A stretch of DNA of 64,000 nucleotides from AC-32 sp963715575 (GCA_963715575.1 OY970250.1:682001-746000); one strand, 5' to 3'. Positions 24,502 through 33,689 are shown, counted from the first letter of the stretch. Made by a program: numbers and translations. Notes: generated by a model not told the origin, from the sequence alone.

Positions 24502-25296
24502 TCAGCCGCTCGGGACGATCGCTTCAGCTGCGATCTCCGCGACAAGGTCCTCAACCGACTCCACGATGCGGGAGGGACGAAAGGGGTAAGCGTCGACTTC
24601 TTCGCGAGTCGTCGACCCGGTCAGTACGAGCACCGTGTACATCCCGCTTCGAGGCCGGCGACGATGTCCGTATCCATCCTGTCGCCGATCATCACGGTCG
24701 TCTCGGAATGTGCGCCGATCGCGTTCAACCCGTACCGCATCATCAGCGGGTTCGGCTTGCCGACGAAGTACGGTGCGATCCCGGTCGCGCGACTGATCAA
24801 CGCAGCCACCGAGCCGGTGGCGGGCAGCGGGCCCTCCGGCGCAGGTCCGGTCGGGTCGGGATTCGTCGCGATGAAGCGTGCGCCGGCAAGGACAAGCCGA
24901 ATCGCGTGCGTGATCCGCACGAAGCTGTACGTGCGAGTCTCGCCGAGGACGACGTAGTCGGGATCCTTGTCGGTGAGCGTGTACCCCACCTCGTGCAGCG
25001 CGGTCGTGAGGCCCGCCTCTCCGACGACGTACGCCGGCGCCGGGACGCTGACTTTCGAGCAGGTTCGCGGTGGCGAGCGCCGAGGTCCAGATCGCCTCCT
25101 CCGGCACCTCGAGCCCATTCCGGCGAAGTCGTGCCGCGAGGTCGCGCGGGGTGTACATCGAGTTATTCGTCAGGACGAGGAACGGCGCGCCTCGTGCCCG
25201 AAGTCGCTCGAGGAAGCGATCCGAGCCGACGATCGGATGCTCCTCCCGCACGAGGACACCGTCCATGTCGATGAGCCAAGAGTCGATCTGACTCAA
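24502..25296 (-). pseudogene. HAD-IIA (NagD-like) hydrolase with a compensating pair of frameshifts
   Basis: The start (SWLIDMDGVLV with Asp nucleophiles, VLTNNS) and the end (GMYTVLVLTGST, PSRIVESVEDL) are in one frame. The middle, from about 25030 to about 24645, is in another: PAYVVGEAGL, GARFIATNPD, YFVGKPNP, TVMIGDRMDTDIVAGLEAG. Reading the middle correctly needs one base removed near 25030 and one base added near 24645, so the two changes cancel and the original frame stays open end to end. As written the product has a scrambled centre and would lack the metal-binding GDRMDTD motif. ATG 25296 overlaps the stop of the protease gene upstream by four bases. Confidence 0.8.
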
Positions 25297-26117
25297 GCCT
25301 CGGCCCTCTCGGCTTCCCGGCGCCGGCGCGAGACGTACTCGACGGCCGCCTCCCGACCTCGCGGCTGCGGGTACAGATCCATCAGCGCCCGCTCTTCGGC
25401 CGGCACGCCGACGCGAACGGGAAGCCCGAGAAGCTCCAGGTCCGATGCCATCAGCGGGTGATCGTGCGTCCAGGTTCCCTGCGAGAGCAGCCGAGCGACG
25501 TCACGGGCGCGCTGGGGATCGGAGTGTCTCTGCAGCAACTCCGTCGCGACCACTTCCACCTGGCGAAGCGCCTTGCGGGCGATGTCGGCGAGGATCAGCG
25601 TCTTGTCCTCATGGCGCGCGGGCCTCGAGGCGACCTCGACCAACGAGGCTGCCGGATACTGGCCCAGCTGAGGATCGACCGGCCCGAGCGCCGCGTGGGA
25701 GTCGAGCACGATCTCGTCGGCGCCGAGCGCGATCATCGTTCCGCCGCTCATCGCGTAGTGCGGGACGACGGCGACGACGCGTCCGTCGTGGTCGCGCAGT
25801 GCGCGAGCGATCTGACTCGCCGCCAGCACCAGGCCGCCGGGCGTGTGGAGGATGATCTCGATCGTCTTTCCCGGCGGGGTGCTGCGGATCGCCTTGAGCA
25901 CGCTTTGCGCGTCGTCGATGTCGATGTGCCGCATGAGCGGGAACGCGAGCAGCGAGATCGTCTCCTGGCGGTGGATGAGCGTGATCACCGTCGCGTCACG
26001 CTCCTCTGCGATCTGGGCCAGCATCCGGCGGCGTGAGATCGCGAGCAGCTGCTTCTGGGCCAGCGGTTGCAGCGAGGTGAGGATGAAGAAGATCCAGATC
26101 AGGTTCCAGAGATCCAC
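25293..26117 (-). CDS. SDH-family Clp-fold serine protease, membrane anchored
   Basis: The 274-residue protein starts with one hydrophobic helix (residues 3-18), followed by a basic segment. The Clp/crotonase fold follows: IILHTPGG, then VPHYAMSGGTMIALGADEIVLD with the nucleophile Ser124, and LGPVDPQLGQYPA with Asp148 of a Ser-Asp-His-type triad. The family is annotated as SDH (serine/aspartate/histidine) proteases related to SppA. It should act at the cytoplasmic membrane face, possibly on membrane proteins. It overlaps the HAD gene by four bases. A good ribosome site is not seen. Confidence 0.82.
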   Translation of the reverse strand: MDLWNLIWIFFILTSLQPLAQKQLLAISRRRMLAQIAEERDATVITLIHRQETISLLAFPLMRHIDIDDAQSVLKAIRSTPPGKTIEIILHTPGGLVLAASQIARALRDHDGRVVAVVPHYAMSGGTMIALGADEIVLDSHAALGPVDPQLGQYPAASLVEVASRPARHEDKTLILADIARKALRQVEVVATELLQRHSDPQRARDVARLLSQGTWTHDHPLMASDLELLGLPVRVGVPAEERALMDLYPQPRGREAAVEYVSRRRREAERAEA

Positions 26118-26168
26118 GGTCTAGCTCGCCGGCGCTTTGGCGGGAAGGACGTCCATCGCGGGTCGTTC

Positions 26169-26825
26169 CTACCGGCTCGCGAGCGCACGCCGGCCGCGAG
26201 GCGTCAGCGCGAAATGCACGTCGATCAATCCGTCCGCGAGCAATTCCGCTGCGAAGTCCCACGGTGGCGGCTTGCCGTCGTCGACGTAATCGGCGAGCGC
26301 ATCTAGCGCCATGGCGGACACAGTGAACGTCTCGTGCGCCTCGGTGTCGTTCAGACGGAAGCGGAGCCGCGGCGTGGTTGAGGCGAAATCCTTTTCGCCG
26401 GCGATGCGTTCGGTGAGCGCACCGTCGATGCGCACCTCGAGCTCCTCGCCTTTCGTACCGCGAATCTCGACGACGGAGCCTGCCTCCGAGATGCCTCGAA
26501 AGACAAGGGGCCGAATCGCCGGCGGCCCGGACGGCTCGGGAGCGCGGTAGTGCAGGTGCTCCCGCCAGGCGTGCCGGAGCTCCTCTTCGGGAACCCACTC
26601 CTCGAGCACGCGGTCGAACCGCAGGCGGATCTCGAGGAGGCGCTCCTCGATTCGCCGCCTGACCGCGCTCTCGAGCGGGGCGCGCTTGTGTTCGTTCTGG
26701 AGATGGTGGTAGTTCCGCACGAGCGCTTCGAGCTGCTCCCTCCTCGGGAACGGCTCCAGCTGTTCGCGTGGCAGCCTCTCTTTGATCCGCGCCACGTCAG
26801 ACCACGGCGCGAGGCCGCACGTCAC
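26169..26825 (-). CDS. hypothetical protein (218 aa)
   Basis: GTG 26825 is the start; there is no strong ribosome site. The N-terminal 100 residues are charged and helical (EQLEPFPRREQLEALVRNYHHLQNEHKR, broken here for length into two helices), like a coiled-coil or helical hairpin. The rest reads as beta strands (GSVVEIRGTKGEELEVRI, RLRFRLNDTE). No membrane segment and no family known to me. The palindrome at 26879-26896 lies 54 bases upstream of the start, so it may be controlled by the CRP/FNR protein encoded next to it. Confidence 0.6.
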   Translation of the reverse strand: MTCGLAPWSDVARIKERLPREQLEPFPRREQLEALVRNYHHLQNEHKRAPLESAVRRRIEERLLEIRLRFDRVLEEWVPEEELRHAWREHLHYRAPEPSGPPAIRPLVFRGISEAGSVVEIRGTKGEELEVRIDGALTERIAGEKDFASTTPRLRFRLNDTEAHETFTVSAMALDALADYVDDGKPPPWDFAAELLADGLIDVHFALTPRGRRALASR

Positions 26826-26851
26826 CCGTGGAGGTCTTCATCGTCTCCGGA

Positions 26852-26874
26852 GCACTACCTGCTGGGGGTAGTGC
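26852..26874 (-). terminator. 8-bp hairpin between the CRP/FNR gene and the next gene
   Basis: Bases 26852-26859 (GCACTACC) pair perfectly with 26867-26874 around a seven-base loop. It lies between the end of the CRP/FNR gene and the start of the 218-residue gene. It may terminate the former or form the leader of the latter; there is no U-tract. Confidence 0.4.
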
Positions 26875-26878
26875 GAAA

Positions 26879-26896
26879 CTGTCGGATCTGCGACAG
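26879..26896. promoter_or_regulatory. CRP/FNR-type operator, copy 1 (TGTCG-N6-CGACA)
   Basis: The 18-base element CTGTCGGATCTGCGACAG has perfect 6-base arms and a six-base centre, the geometry of CRP/FNR sites (five-base half-sites, N6). It lies nine bases beyond the CRP/FNR stop codon and 54 bases before the start of the 218-residue gene. An identical element, inverted, is at 27632-27649. Three A's precede both copies. Confidence 0.65.
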
Positions 26897-26904
26897 ACGA
26901 GTGC

Positions 26905-27543
26905 TCAGGTCGGCACGTGCTCGCGCAGCCTCTCGAAATCCAGTACGCGGACGCGGCGGCGCCCGGGGCTGATCGCACCCTCACTGGCCAGGTGGTGGAA
27001 GGCGCGTGAGACCGTCTGCCGACTCAGCGCCAGCGTCGCCGCTAGCTCCTCCTGCGTCAGCTCGACCACCGGCTCCTCGCGCTCGGCCGCCTCGTGCAAG
27101 AGCAGGTGGCTGACTTGCTCGAGGGCTGATCTGCCGGCCATTTCCTGTAACCGCTGGTGTGCACGGTCGAGCGCGTGGGCGAGCAGGCGGACCCAGCGAA
27201 AAGCGATCTCGGGGAAGAGCTGCTCGAGTGTGCGGACCGTGTCGAGACGGAGGCGGAGAACGGTGGCGTCGCTCAGGGTGACGGCCGAGTAGGGATATGG
27301 GATGTCAAGGAGGATCGCGAGGTGATCGACGCTCGACCCCGCGTACAGGATCTGCACGACGAGGCGCTCCGAGCGTGTCTGGTAGACGAGCTCGACCTCG
27401 CCCCGTTCGAGGACCAGGAGCACGCTGGGCCGATCGCCCTGGCGAAAGAGCGTTGTTCCCGCCGAATAGGTGTGACGGGTAGCGAAGGGTCGAAGGGCTC
27501 CGACGTCGTCATCGGGCAGCCCCTCGAAGTCCTCCTTTGCCAT
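26905..27543 (-). CDS. CRP/FNR-family transcription regulator
   Basis: The 212-residue protein (from ATG 27543; upstream in-frame codons lack conserved sequence) has a cyclic-nucleotide-binding-like beta barrel (residues about 20-130: GTTLFRQGDRPS, VLERGEVELVYQT) and a C-terminal winged helix. The recognition helix is LSRQTVSRAFHHL, close to CRP's SRETVGRIL but with Gln for Glu181. It lacks the FNR iron-sulphur cysteines. It probably activates or represses its own gene and neighbours through the palindrome found on both sides. It lies divergent from hsp20 and next to protease and HAD genes, so a stress role is likely. Confidence 0.85.
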   Translation of the reverse strand: MAKEDFEGLPDDDVGALRPFATRHTYSAGTTLFRQGDRPSVLLVLERGEVELVYQTRSERLVVQILYAGSSVDHLAILLDIPYPYSAVTLSDATVLRLRLDTVRTLEQLFPEIAFRWVRLLAHALDRAHQRLQEMAGRSALEQVSHLLLHEAAEREEPVVELTQEELAATLALSRQTVSRAFHHLASEGAISPGRRRVRVLDFERLREHVPT

Positions 27544-27631
27544 CGTCGCGCGCAGCCAGGGAGCGAATCGCGGGCTATTCGCTCGCGGCTTTCGTGCCGC
27601 GGTGCGCGGGATCGAGCTGCTGATCACCGGA

Positions 27632-27649
27632 CTGTCGCAGATCCGACAG
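27632..27649. promoter_or_regulatory. CRP/FNR-type operator, copy 2, in the regulator-hsp20 intergenic region
   Basis: CTGTCGCAGATCCGACAG is the exact reverse complement of copy 1. It is 89 bases upstream of the regulator start and 211 bases upstream of hsp20. This 316-base divergent region (27544-27859) holds no gene. Nothing like the HspR box (HAIR) is seen. Confidence 0.65.
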
Positions 27650-27859
27650 TTTGCGCGCAGCCCGTCGGGCTAGACAGTGACCAGCGAATCGTCGCGCGCC
27701 GCGAGTCGTGCGGACCAAACTCGCGTCGGGTGGCCGAAGGAGTGCGTGCCACATGGTTCGACGCGTTCACAACACGTAGCAGTCGCCGGGATCGAAGCCT
27801 CTTGGCCGCCCGGTGATGGTCCTGACGTTGGGACTACCAAACACATGAGGAGGCAACTG

Positions 27860-28354
27860 ATGTCGCAGCACCTTTCTGAACGTCGCCCTACGACGCCCGA
27901 GCGCTGGGAGCCGCTGGGCGAGCTCGAGCAGATGACCCAGCGCATGCGCCGCATGCTCGACCAGACCTTTGGCGGGCTCGGCTTGCAGTCGCCGCTGATC
28001 ACCGAGGGAGCCGGCTGGGCACCGCTGGTGGACATCGAGGAGCAAGACGATGCCTACCTCCTCGAGGCGGAGCTTCCGGGGGTCAAGCGCGAGGACGTGA
28101 ATATCGAGGTCGCGGGCAACGAGCTCTCGATCACGGGCGAGATCAAAGAGAAGGAGCGCAAGGGCGCCCTCCGGCGGCGGACACGCCGCACCGGGCGCTT
28201 CGAGTACCGCGTGAGGCTCCCCGAGCAGGTCGACGCCTCGAAGATCGAGGCGACCCTCGACCAGGGCGTCCTCAGCCTCCGCGTTCCGAAGTCCGAGCGC
28301 GCGCAACGCCAGAAGATCGAGATCAAGTCGAAGTCGAGATCGACGTCGAAGTGA
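27860..28354 (+). CDS. hsp20: Hsp20/alpha-crystallin small heat-shock protein
   Basis: ATG 27860 has GAGGAGG upstream; a longer frame from 27677 has no such site. The 164-residue product has a helical N-terminal arm (MTQRMRRMLDQTFGG), then the alpha-crystallin domain (residues about 55-145: WAPLVDIEEQDDAYLLEAELPGV, IEVAGNELSITGE, FEYRVRLPEQV, A-x-LDQGVLSLRVPK) and a charged tail with IEI, the motif that docks neighbouring subunits. It holds unfolding proteins in the cytoplasm. The Clp ATPase gene follows 71 bases downstream, a natural partner to refold the clients. Confidence 0.93.
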   Translation: MSQHLSERRPTTPERWEPLGELEQMTQRMRRMLDQTFGGLGLQSPLITEGAGWAPLVDIEEQDDAYLLEAELPGVKREDVNIEVAGNELSITGEIKEKERKGALRRRTRRTGRFEYRVRLPEQVDASKIEATLDQGVLSLRVPKSERAQRQKIEIKSKSRSTSK

Positions 28355-28425
28355 GGCGAGGGCGCTGAGGTTGCTAGTCGCCCTCATGGGCCTCCGCCTG
28401 ACGATGCCAGCGACAGGAGGTTGAG

Positions 28426-31104
28426 ATGACCGCCGAACACCTTTGCCAGCGTCACGGGCGACCGGCAGTGGCGTCCAGGGTTCGCCTTCGTCCGGACGGG
28501 ACCGAGGAGGTCGAGTACCTCTGCGAGATCGACCTCGCGGAGGAGCGAATGGGTCGCCTCGGGGGCGGCCGCAGCCTCTTCGACGAGTTCTTCTCCGACT
28601 TCTTCGGCGAATCGCCGGCCGGGCGGGCCGGCGCGGCGGCCACGCAGGCGCCGACGCGTCGCGCCGAGACCGTCGACGTGACGCAGTTCTTCAGCGACGC
28701 CACGCGCCAGCTGCTCCAGCGCTCAGCGCAGACGGCGCTCGAGTGGGGAAGCCTCGACCTCGAGAGCGACCACTTGCTGTACGGCGCGCTTCAGGAGGAC
28801 GTCGTGCGCCACGTCCTGCAGCAGCTCGACGCCGACCCGGACGCGATCGCCGCACAGCTCGAGGAGGAGGCGGAGAAGGGCGAGCGGACGGACGTGGCGC
28901 CGTCGCTCGCTCCCGACGCGAAGGCCGCCCTCCTCGCCGCCTACGAGGAGTCGCGCGAGCTCGGCTCGTCGTACGTCGGCCCGGAGCACGTGCTGCTGGC
29001 GCTCGCACGCGACCAGGAGAGCCAGGCCGGGCAGGTGCTGCAGCGCTTCGGCGTCTCGCACACCAAGCTCCGCGGCGCCGTCATCCGAGGCATCGAAGGC
29101 GGCAGGCCGCGCGAGAGCTCCGGCACGCCGCGCCTCGACGAGTTCGGCCGCGACCTGACGCAGGAGGCGCGCGAGGGGAAGCTCGACCCCGTGATCGGGC
29201 GTGCGGACGAGATCGAGCAGACGATCGAGATCCTCTCGCGGCGGACGAAGAACAACCCCGCGCTGCTGGGCGAGCCCGGCGTGGGCAAGACCGCGATCGT
29301 CGAGGGGATCGCCCAGCGGGTCGTCAACGACGAAGTGCCCGAGACGCTCGCCGGGAGGCGCGTGATCGCGCTCGACCTGGCCGGAATGATCGCCGGCACG
29401 AAGTACCGCGGCGAGTTCGAGGAGCGGCTGAAGACCGTCATCGACGAGATCCGCGGCGCTTCCGAGGAGCTGATCCTGTTCGTCGACGAGCTGCACACCA
29501 TCGTCGGAGCCGGCGCGGCGGAGGGCGCGATGGACGCCTCCAACATGCTCAAGCCCGCCCTCGCCCGCGGCGAGCTGCACGTGATCGGCGCGACGACGCT
29601 CGACGAGTACCGGAAGAACATCGAGGGCGACCCCGCGCTGGAGCGACGCTTCCAGCCGGTCTTCGTGCGCGAGCCGACCGTGGAGGAGGCGATCGAGATC
29701 CTGCGCGGCCTCAGGGACCGCTACGAGGCGTTCCACCGCGTGCGCATCTCGGACGAGGCGATCGTGGCGGCGGCGGAGCTGTCGGACCGCTACGTCCGCG
29801 ACCGCTTTCTGCCCGACAAGGCGATCGACCTGATCGACCAGGCGAGCGCGCGTGTGCGCCTGCGGACGAAGACGAAGGACGACGACACGCGCTCGCTGGA
29901 AGATGACCTGCGACGGCTGGCACGCGAGCGCGACCAGGCCACTGCGGCGGAGGACTACGACCGTGCCGGAACCCTCCGCGACGAGATCGAGTCGCGCCAG
30001 AGCGAGCTCGAGGAACGTGGCAAGGGCCGCCAGCGGGCTCCCGAGGTGACTGCCGAGGACATTGCCGAGGTCGTCTCACGGGCGACCGGCATTCCCGTCT
30101 CCCAGCTGACAACCGAGGAGCGCGAGCGGCTGATGAAGCTCGAAACGGAGCTGCACGGCCGGATCGTTGGACAGGACGAGGCAGTCTCGGCGGTCGCGGA
30201 GGCGGTCCGGCGGTCGCGCGCCGGCCTGGGCGACCCGCGCCGGCCGGTCGGCAGCTTCCTCTTCCTCGGCCCGACCGGGGTCGGCAAGACCGAGCTCGCC
30301 CGCGCGCTCGCCGAGGCGTTGTTCGGCGACGAGAACCTGATGGTCCGCTTCGACATGAGCGAGTTCCAGGAACGGCACACGGTCTCGCGCCTCGTCGGCG
30401 CGCCGCCGGGCTACGTCGGCTACGAGGAGGCAGGCCAGCTCACCGAACAGGTTCGGCGCCGGCCCTACTCGGTGCTGCTCTTCGACGAGATCGAGAAGGC
30501 CCACCCGGACGTCTTCAACATCTTGCTCCAGCTCCTCGACGACGGCCGCCTGACCGACGCCCAGGGACGCACGGTCGACTTCAGGAACACCGTCGTGATC
30601 ATGACGTCCAACCTCGGCGCCGAGCGGATCCAGGAGTACACCCGGCGCGGCGGCTCGTTCGAGCAGCTGAAGGAGGAGTTGATGGACGTCCTGCGCGGGA
30701 GCTTCCGGCCGGAGTTCATCAACCGGATCGACGAGATCATCGTCTTCCGCGCGCTCACCGACGAGCAGCTGGTCGAGATCACGCGGCTGCTGCTCGACCG
30801 CCTGGTGCGGCGCATGCGAGCGCAGGGGATCGAGGTCTCGTTCAGCGACGAAGCGGTCGAGCTCCTTGCGCAAGAGGGGTTCGATCCCGAGTTCGGCGCA
30901 CGCCCGCTACGCCGGACGATCCAACGGCTGGTCGAGAACGAGCTCTCGCGGATGGTGCTCTCGAACACGATCGGGCCCAACGATCGCGTCACCGTCGACG
31001 CTGTGGAGGGCGAGTTGCACTTCGACGTCGAGACGGGCACGGCCGCCGAGTCCGATGAGCGAGAGCACGAGCGCGAGACCGGCGCCGAGCCCGCCCGCCG
31101 CTGA
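28426..31104 (+). CDS. ClpB/ClpC-type AAA+ chaperone ATPase
   Basis: ATG 28426 follows AGGAGG. The 892-residue protein has an unusual N-terminal extension of about 75 residues with Cys7, His10 and Cys33 and a phenylalanine-rich FDEFFSDFFGE. Clp N-repeats follow (about 85-215), then AAA domain 1 with Walker A GEPGVGKT (282-289) and LILFVDELH, a UVR-type helical segment (about 500-535), and AAA domain 2 with GPTGVGKT (615-622) and LLFDEIEKAHPDV, ending in a ClpB_D2-small domain. The UVR segment and shape point to ClpC, but I see no clear ClpP-binding LGF loop. It unfolds or remodels proteins, likely with Hsp20 encoded just upstream. Confidence 0.9.
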   Translation: MTAEHLCQRHGRPAVASRVRLRPDGTEEVEYLCEIDLAEERMGRLGGGRSLFDEFFSDFFGESPAGRAGAAATQAPTRRAETVDVTQFFSDATRQLLQRSAQTALEWGSLDLESDHLLYGALQEDVVRHVLQQLDADPDAIAAQLEEEAEKGERTDVAPSLAPDAKAALLAAYEESRELGSSYVGPEHVLLALARDQESQAGQVLQRFGVSHTKLRGAVIRGIEGGRPRESSGTPRLDEFGRDLTQEAREGKLDPVIGRADEIEQTIEILSRRTKNNPALLGEPGVGKTAIVEGIAQRVVNDEVPETLAGRRVIALDLAGMIAGTKYRGEFEERLKTVIDEIRGASEELILFVDELHTIVGAGAAEGAMDASNMLKPALARGELHVIGATTLDEYRKNIEGDPALERRFQPVFVREPTVEEAIEILRGLRDRYEAFHRVRISDEAIVAAAELSDRYVRDRFLPDKAIDLIDQASARVRLRTKTKDDDTRSLEDDLRRLARERDQATAAEDYDRAGTLRDEIESRQSELEERGKGRQRAPEVTAEDIAEVVSRATGIPVSQLTTEERERLMKLETELHGRIVGQDEAVSAVAEAVRRSRAGLGDPRRPVGSFLFLGPTGVGKTELARALAEALFGDENLMVRFDMSEFQERHTVSRLVGAPPGYVGYEEAGQLTEQVRRRPYSVLLFDEIEKAHPDVFNILLQLLDDGRLTDAQGRTVDFRNTVVIMTSNLGAERIQEYTRRGGSFEQLKEELMDVLRGSFRPEFINRIDEIIVFRALTDEQLVEITRLLLDRLVRRMRAQGIEVSFSDEAVELLAQEGFDPEFGARPLRRTIQRLVENELSRMVLSNTIGPNDRVTVDAVEGELHFDVETGTAAESDEREHERETGAEPARR

Positions 31105-32188
31105 CGACGCTCCGGTCGCGGACGAGGACTCCGCGACCGCGCAGCCCTCGGTTGTCCTCGGCATCGTCGTGGCGCCGGGCCTCGCTCGCGACGTCACCGC
31201 CAAGATCGCCGCGGAGCTTGCCGATGACCTCGTCGCCCTCGACACCGGAGTCGACTGGCAGACCGACTTCAGGGTCGACCGCCTCGTCGTTCCGCCGGCG
31301 CTGACGACCGAGATCATCGACGCGGCGCGGCAGAAGCTGCTGGACGAGGACTGGGATCTCGCCGTCGTCGTCACCGATCTGCCCCTGCGCGTCGGGCGAC
31401 GGCCGGTCTCCCGGCAGGTCAGCCCAACTCACGGCATCGCCGTGGTCTCGCTGCCGGCCCTCGGCGCAGTGCATCTCACGCATCGCTTGCGCCGGACGCT
31501 CCTCGCGCTCGTTCGCGAGCTGGTCGGCAAAGGCGCCAGCGAACGGAGCGTGCTCCGAGAGCTCGCAACGGATCTACCGGCTCGACCGGGAGCGCGGCGA
31601 CTCCTCTTCGTCCCGACTGTCCTCTCCAGCCACCTTCGCCTGCTGCTCGGGATGGTGCGCGCGAACCGTCCGTGGCGACTCGCGGCGCGGCTCTACCGCG
31701 CGCTCGCCGCCGCAGTCGCGGCCGGTGCGTACGGCGTCGTCACCGCGGACATCTGGCGGATCTCCGCAGCGATGGGCCCCGCCCGGCTTGCGGTCGTGTG
31801 CGTCGCGTCGATCCTGTTCACGAGCGCAGCGGTGATCGTGGCGCACGGTCTCTGGGAGCGAGCGCCCGACCGGCGTTTGCGCGACCAGGTGATCCTGTTC
31901 AACTTCGCAACCGCCGCGACCGTCGTGATCGGCATCGGCACCCTCTACGTCACGCTCTTCCTGCTCATCTTCGCGTCCGCCGAGCTGCTGCTCGACCCGC
32001 ACGTCCTCGCCTCGGAGCTCGGCCACGCCGTCGGGGTGGTCGAATACGTCAAGCTCGCCTGGTTCACGGCTTCGCTCGCCACCGTCGGCGGAGCGCTCGG
32101 TGCAAGCCTCGAGTCGGACGAGGCCGTGCGCGAGGCCGCATACGCCTCGCCGGAAAGAGCCGGCGGCGAGGGCGACGACCGTTCGTAG
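31055..32188 (+). CDS. membrane protein of unknown function (377 aa)
   Basis: ATG 31055 overlaps the last 50 bases of the Clp gene in another frame, so the two are translationally linked. Residues 30-180 form a soluble alternating alpha/beta region (VVLGIVVAPG, DLAVVVTDLPLRV). The rest has four membrane helices at about 214-231, 243-264, 283-312 and 333-352. No family is recognised. Its last 244 bases overlap, on the opposite strand, the end of the MFS frame, which is unusual. Confidence 0.7.
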   Translation: MSESTSARPAPSPPAADDAPVADEDSATAQPSVVLGIVVAPGLARDVTAKIAAELADDLVALDTGVDWQTDFRVDRLVVPPALTTEIIDAARQKLLDEDWDLAVVVTDLPLRVGRRPVSRQVSPTHGIAVVSLPALGAVHLTHRLRRTLLALVRELVGKGASERSVLRELATDLPARPGARRLLFVPTVLSSHLRLLLGMVRANRPWRLAARLYRALAAAVAAGAYGVVTADIWRISAAMGPARLAVVCVASILFTSAAVIVAHGLWERAPDRRLRDQVILFNFATAATVVIGIGTLYVTLFLLIFASAELLLDPHVLASELGHAVGVVEYVKLAWFTASLATVGGALGASLESDEAVREAAYASPERAGGEGDDRS

Positions 32189-33689
32189 CGTGCGCCGCCC
32201 CCAACTGGAGCCCCGGCGGTCTCGCGCAGCGGCACGTCGCGCAGCAGCCAGCTGAGGCCGAACGCGACGACCATCACCGCGGCCGCCGTCAGGAAGACCG
32301 GGTGCAGTGCGGCGGCGACGGCGGTGACGTACACCGCGTGGATCGCGGGCGGCAGGTGCTTGACGACGGCGGGGCTCGCATGTGCGGGCGCGTGCGCGCC
32401 GGCCGGCAGACGGCCCGCGAGCTCGCGGCCCAACTGGTTCGTGAAGATCGCGCCGAAGACGGAGACGCCGATCGAGCCGCCGACCTGCCTGAACAGCGTC
32501 GCGCCCGAGGTTGCGACGCCGAGCAGCCGGTAGTCGGCCGCGTTCTGCGCAGCGAGCACGAGCACCTGCATCACGAGCCCCAGGCCGAGACCGACGAGCA
32601 GCATGTAGCCCGCGGCGACCTCGGTCGCGGTCGCGACCTCGAGCGTCGAGAGCAGGTACAGCCCGAAGGCCGCGATCGCCGTGCCGGCGATCGGAAAGAC
32701 GCGGTAGCGCCCGTAGCGGGAGATCAGGAAGCCGCTCGCCGTCGAGGTGACGAGGACGCCGAGCATCATCGGCGTCATCAAGAGGCCGGAGTCGGTCGCG
32801 GTGTGGCCCTTGACGATCTGCAGGTAGACCGGGATGAACGTGACGGAGCCGAACAGGGCGAATCCGACGACGAACCCGATCGCGCTCGTCGTCCTGAACG
32901 TCAGGTTGCGGAAAAGCTCGGGCGGCAGGATCGGCTCCTCGGCACGCGCCTCGATCAGCGGGAATAGCGCGAGCAGCACGACGCCGCCGACGATCGCCGC
33001 GAGCATCCCCGGCGCATCCCAGCCGTAGCTCGTGCCGCCGAGGCTGGTGTAGAGAATGACGCCGGACAGCCCGGCCCCGAGGACGATCGTGCCGAGCCAG
33101 TCGATCGAGTGCCGCGTCGTCACCTGCTGCGAGCGGAAGGCGGTCGCGATCACCGACAGCGCGAGCAGGCCGAGCGGCAGGTTGACGTAGAAGATCCAGC
33201 GCCACGAGAGGTTGTCGACGAAGAAGCCGCCGAGCAGCGGCCCGGCGACGACCGCGACGGCGAACACGCCGCCGAACAGGCCCTGGTAGCGGCCGCGCTC
33301 GCGCGGCGCGACGAGGTCGCCGACCACGGCCATCGAGACCACGATCAGCCCGCCGCCGCCGAGACCCTGGATCGCCCTGAACGCGATCAGCTGCGGCATG
33401 CTCTGGGCAACTCCGCAGAGGGCCGAGCCGAGCAGGAAAAGGACGAGCGCGACCTGCAGCACGCGCTTGCGGCCGTAGAGATCGCCGAGCTTCCCGTACA
33501 GCGGCCGACCACCGTCGAGGCCAGCAGATACGAGGTCACGACCCACGAGAGGTGCTCGAGACCGCCGAGGTCGCCGACGATCGTCGGCAGCGCGGTCGAC
33601 ACGATCGTCTGGTCGAGCGACGCGATGAAAAGGACGAGGAGCAGCGCGCCGAAGATCAGGCGCCGCTGCCGCGCGGAGGTCTCAGTCAT
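31945..33689 (-). pseudogene. DHA2/EmrB-type MFS drug exporter, frameshifted near its start
   Basis: The N-terminus (ATG 33689, helix GALLLVLFIASLDQTIVSTALPTI, first conserved motif) runs in one frame to LASTVVG. It continues in another at PLYGKLGDLYGRKRVLQ, which holds the MFS motif A. One C missing from the GGCCC run near 33503 explains the break. The remaining sequence has about thirteen more helices, giving the fourteen-helix DHA2 topology. The frame then runs 240 bases into the convergent gene at 31055-32188, ending in a polar tail unlike transporters, so the natural stop may also be lost. The start overlaps the YceI stop by eight bases. Confidence 0.8.
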
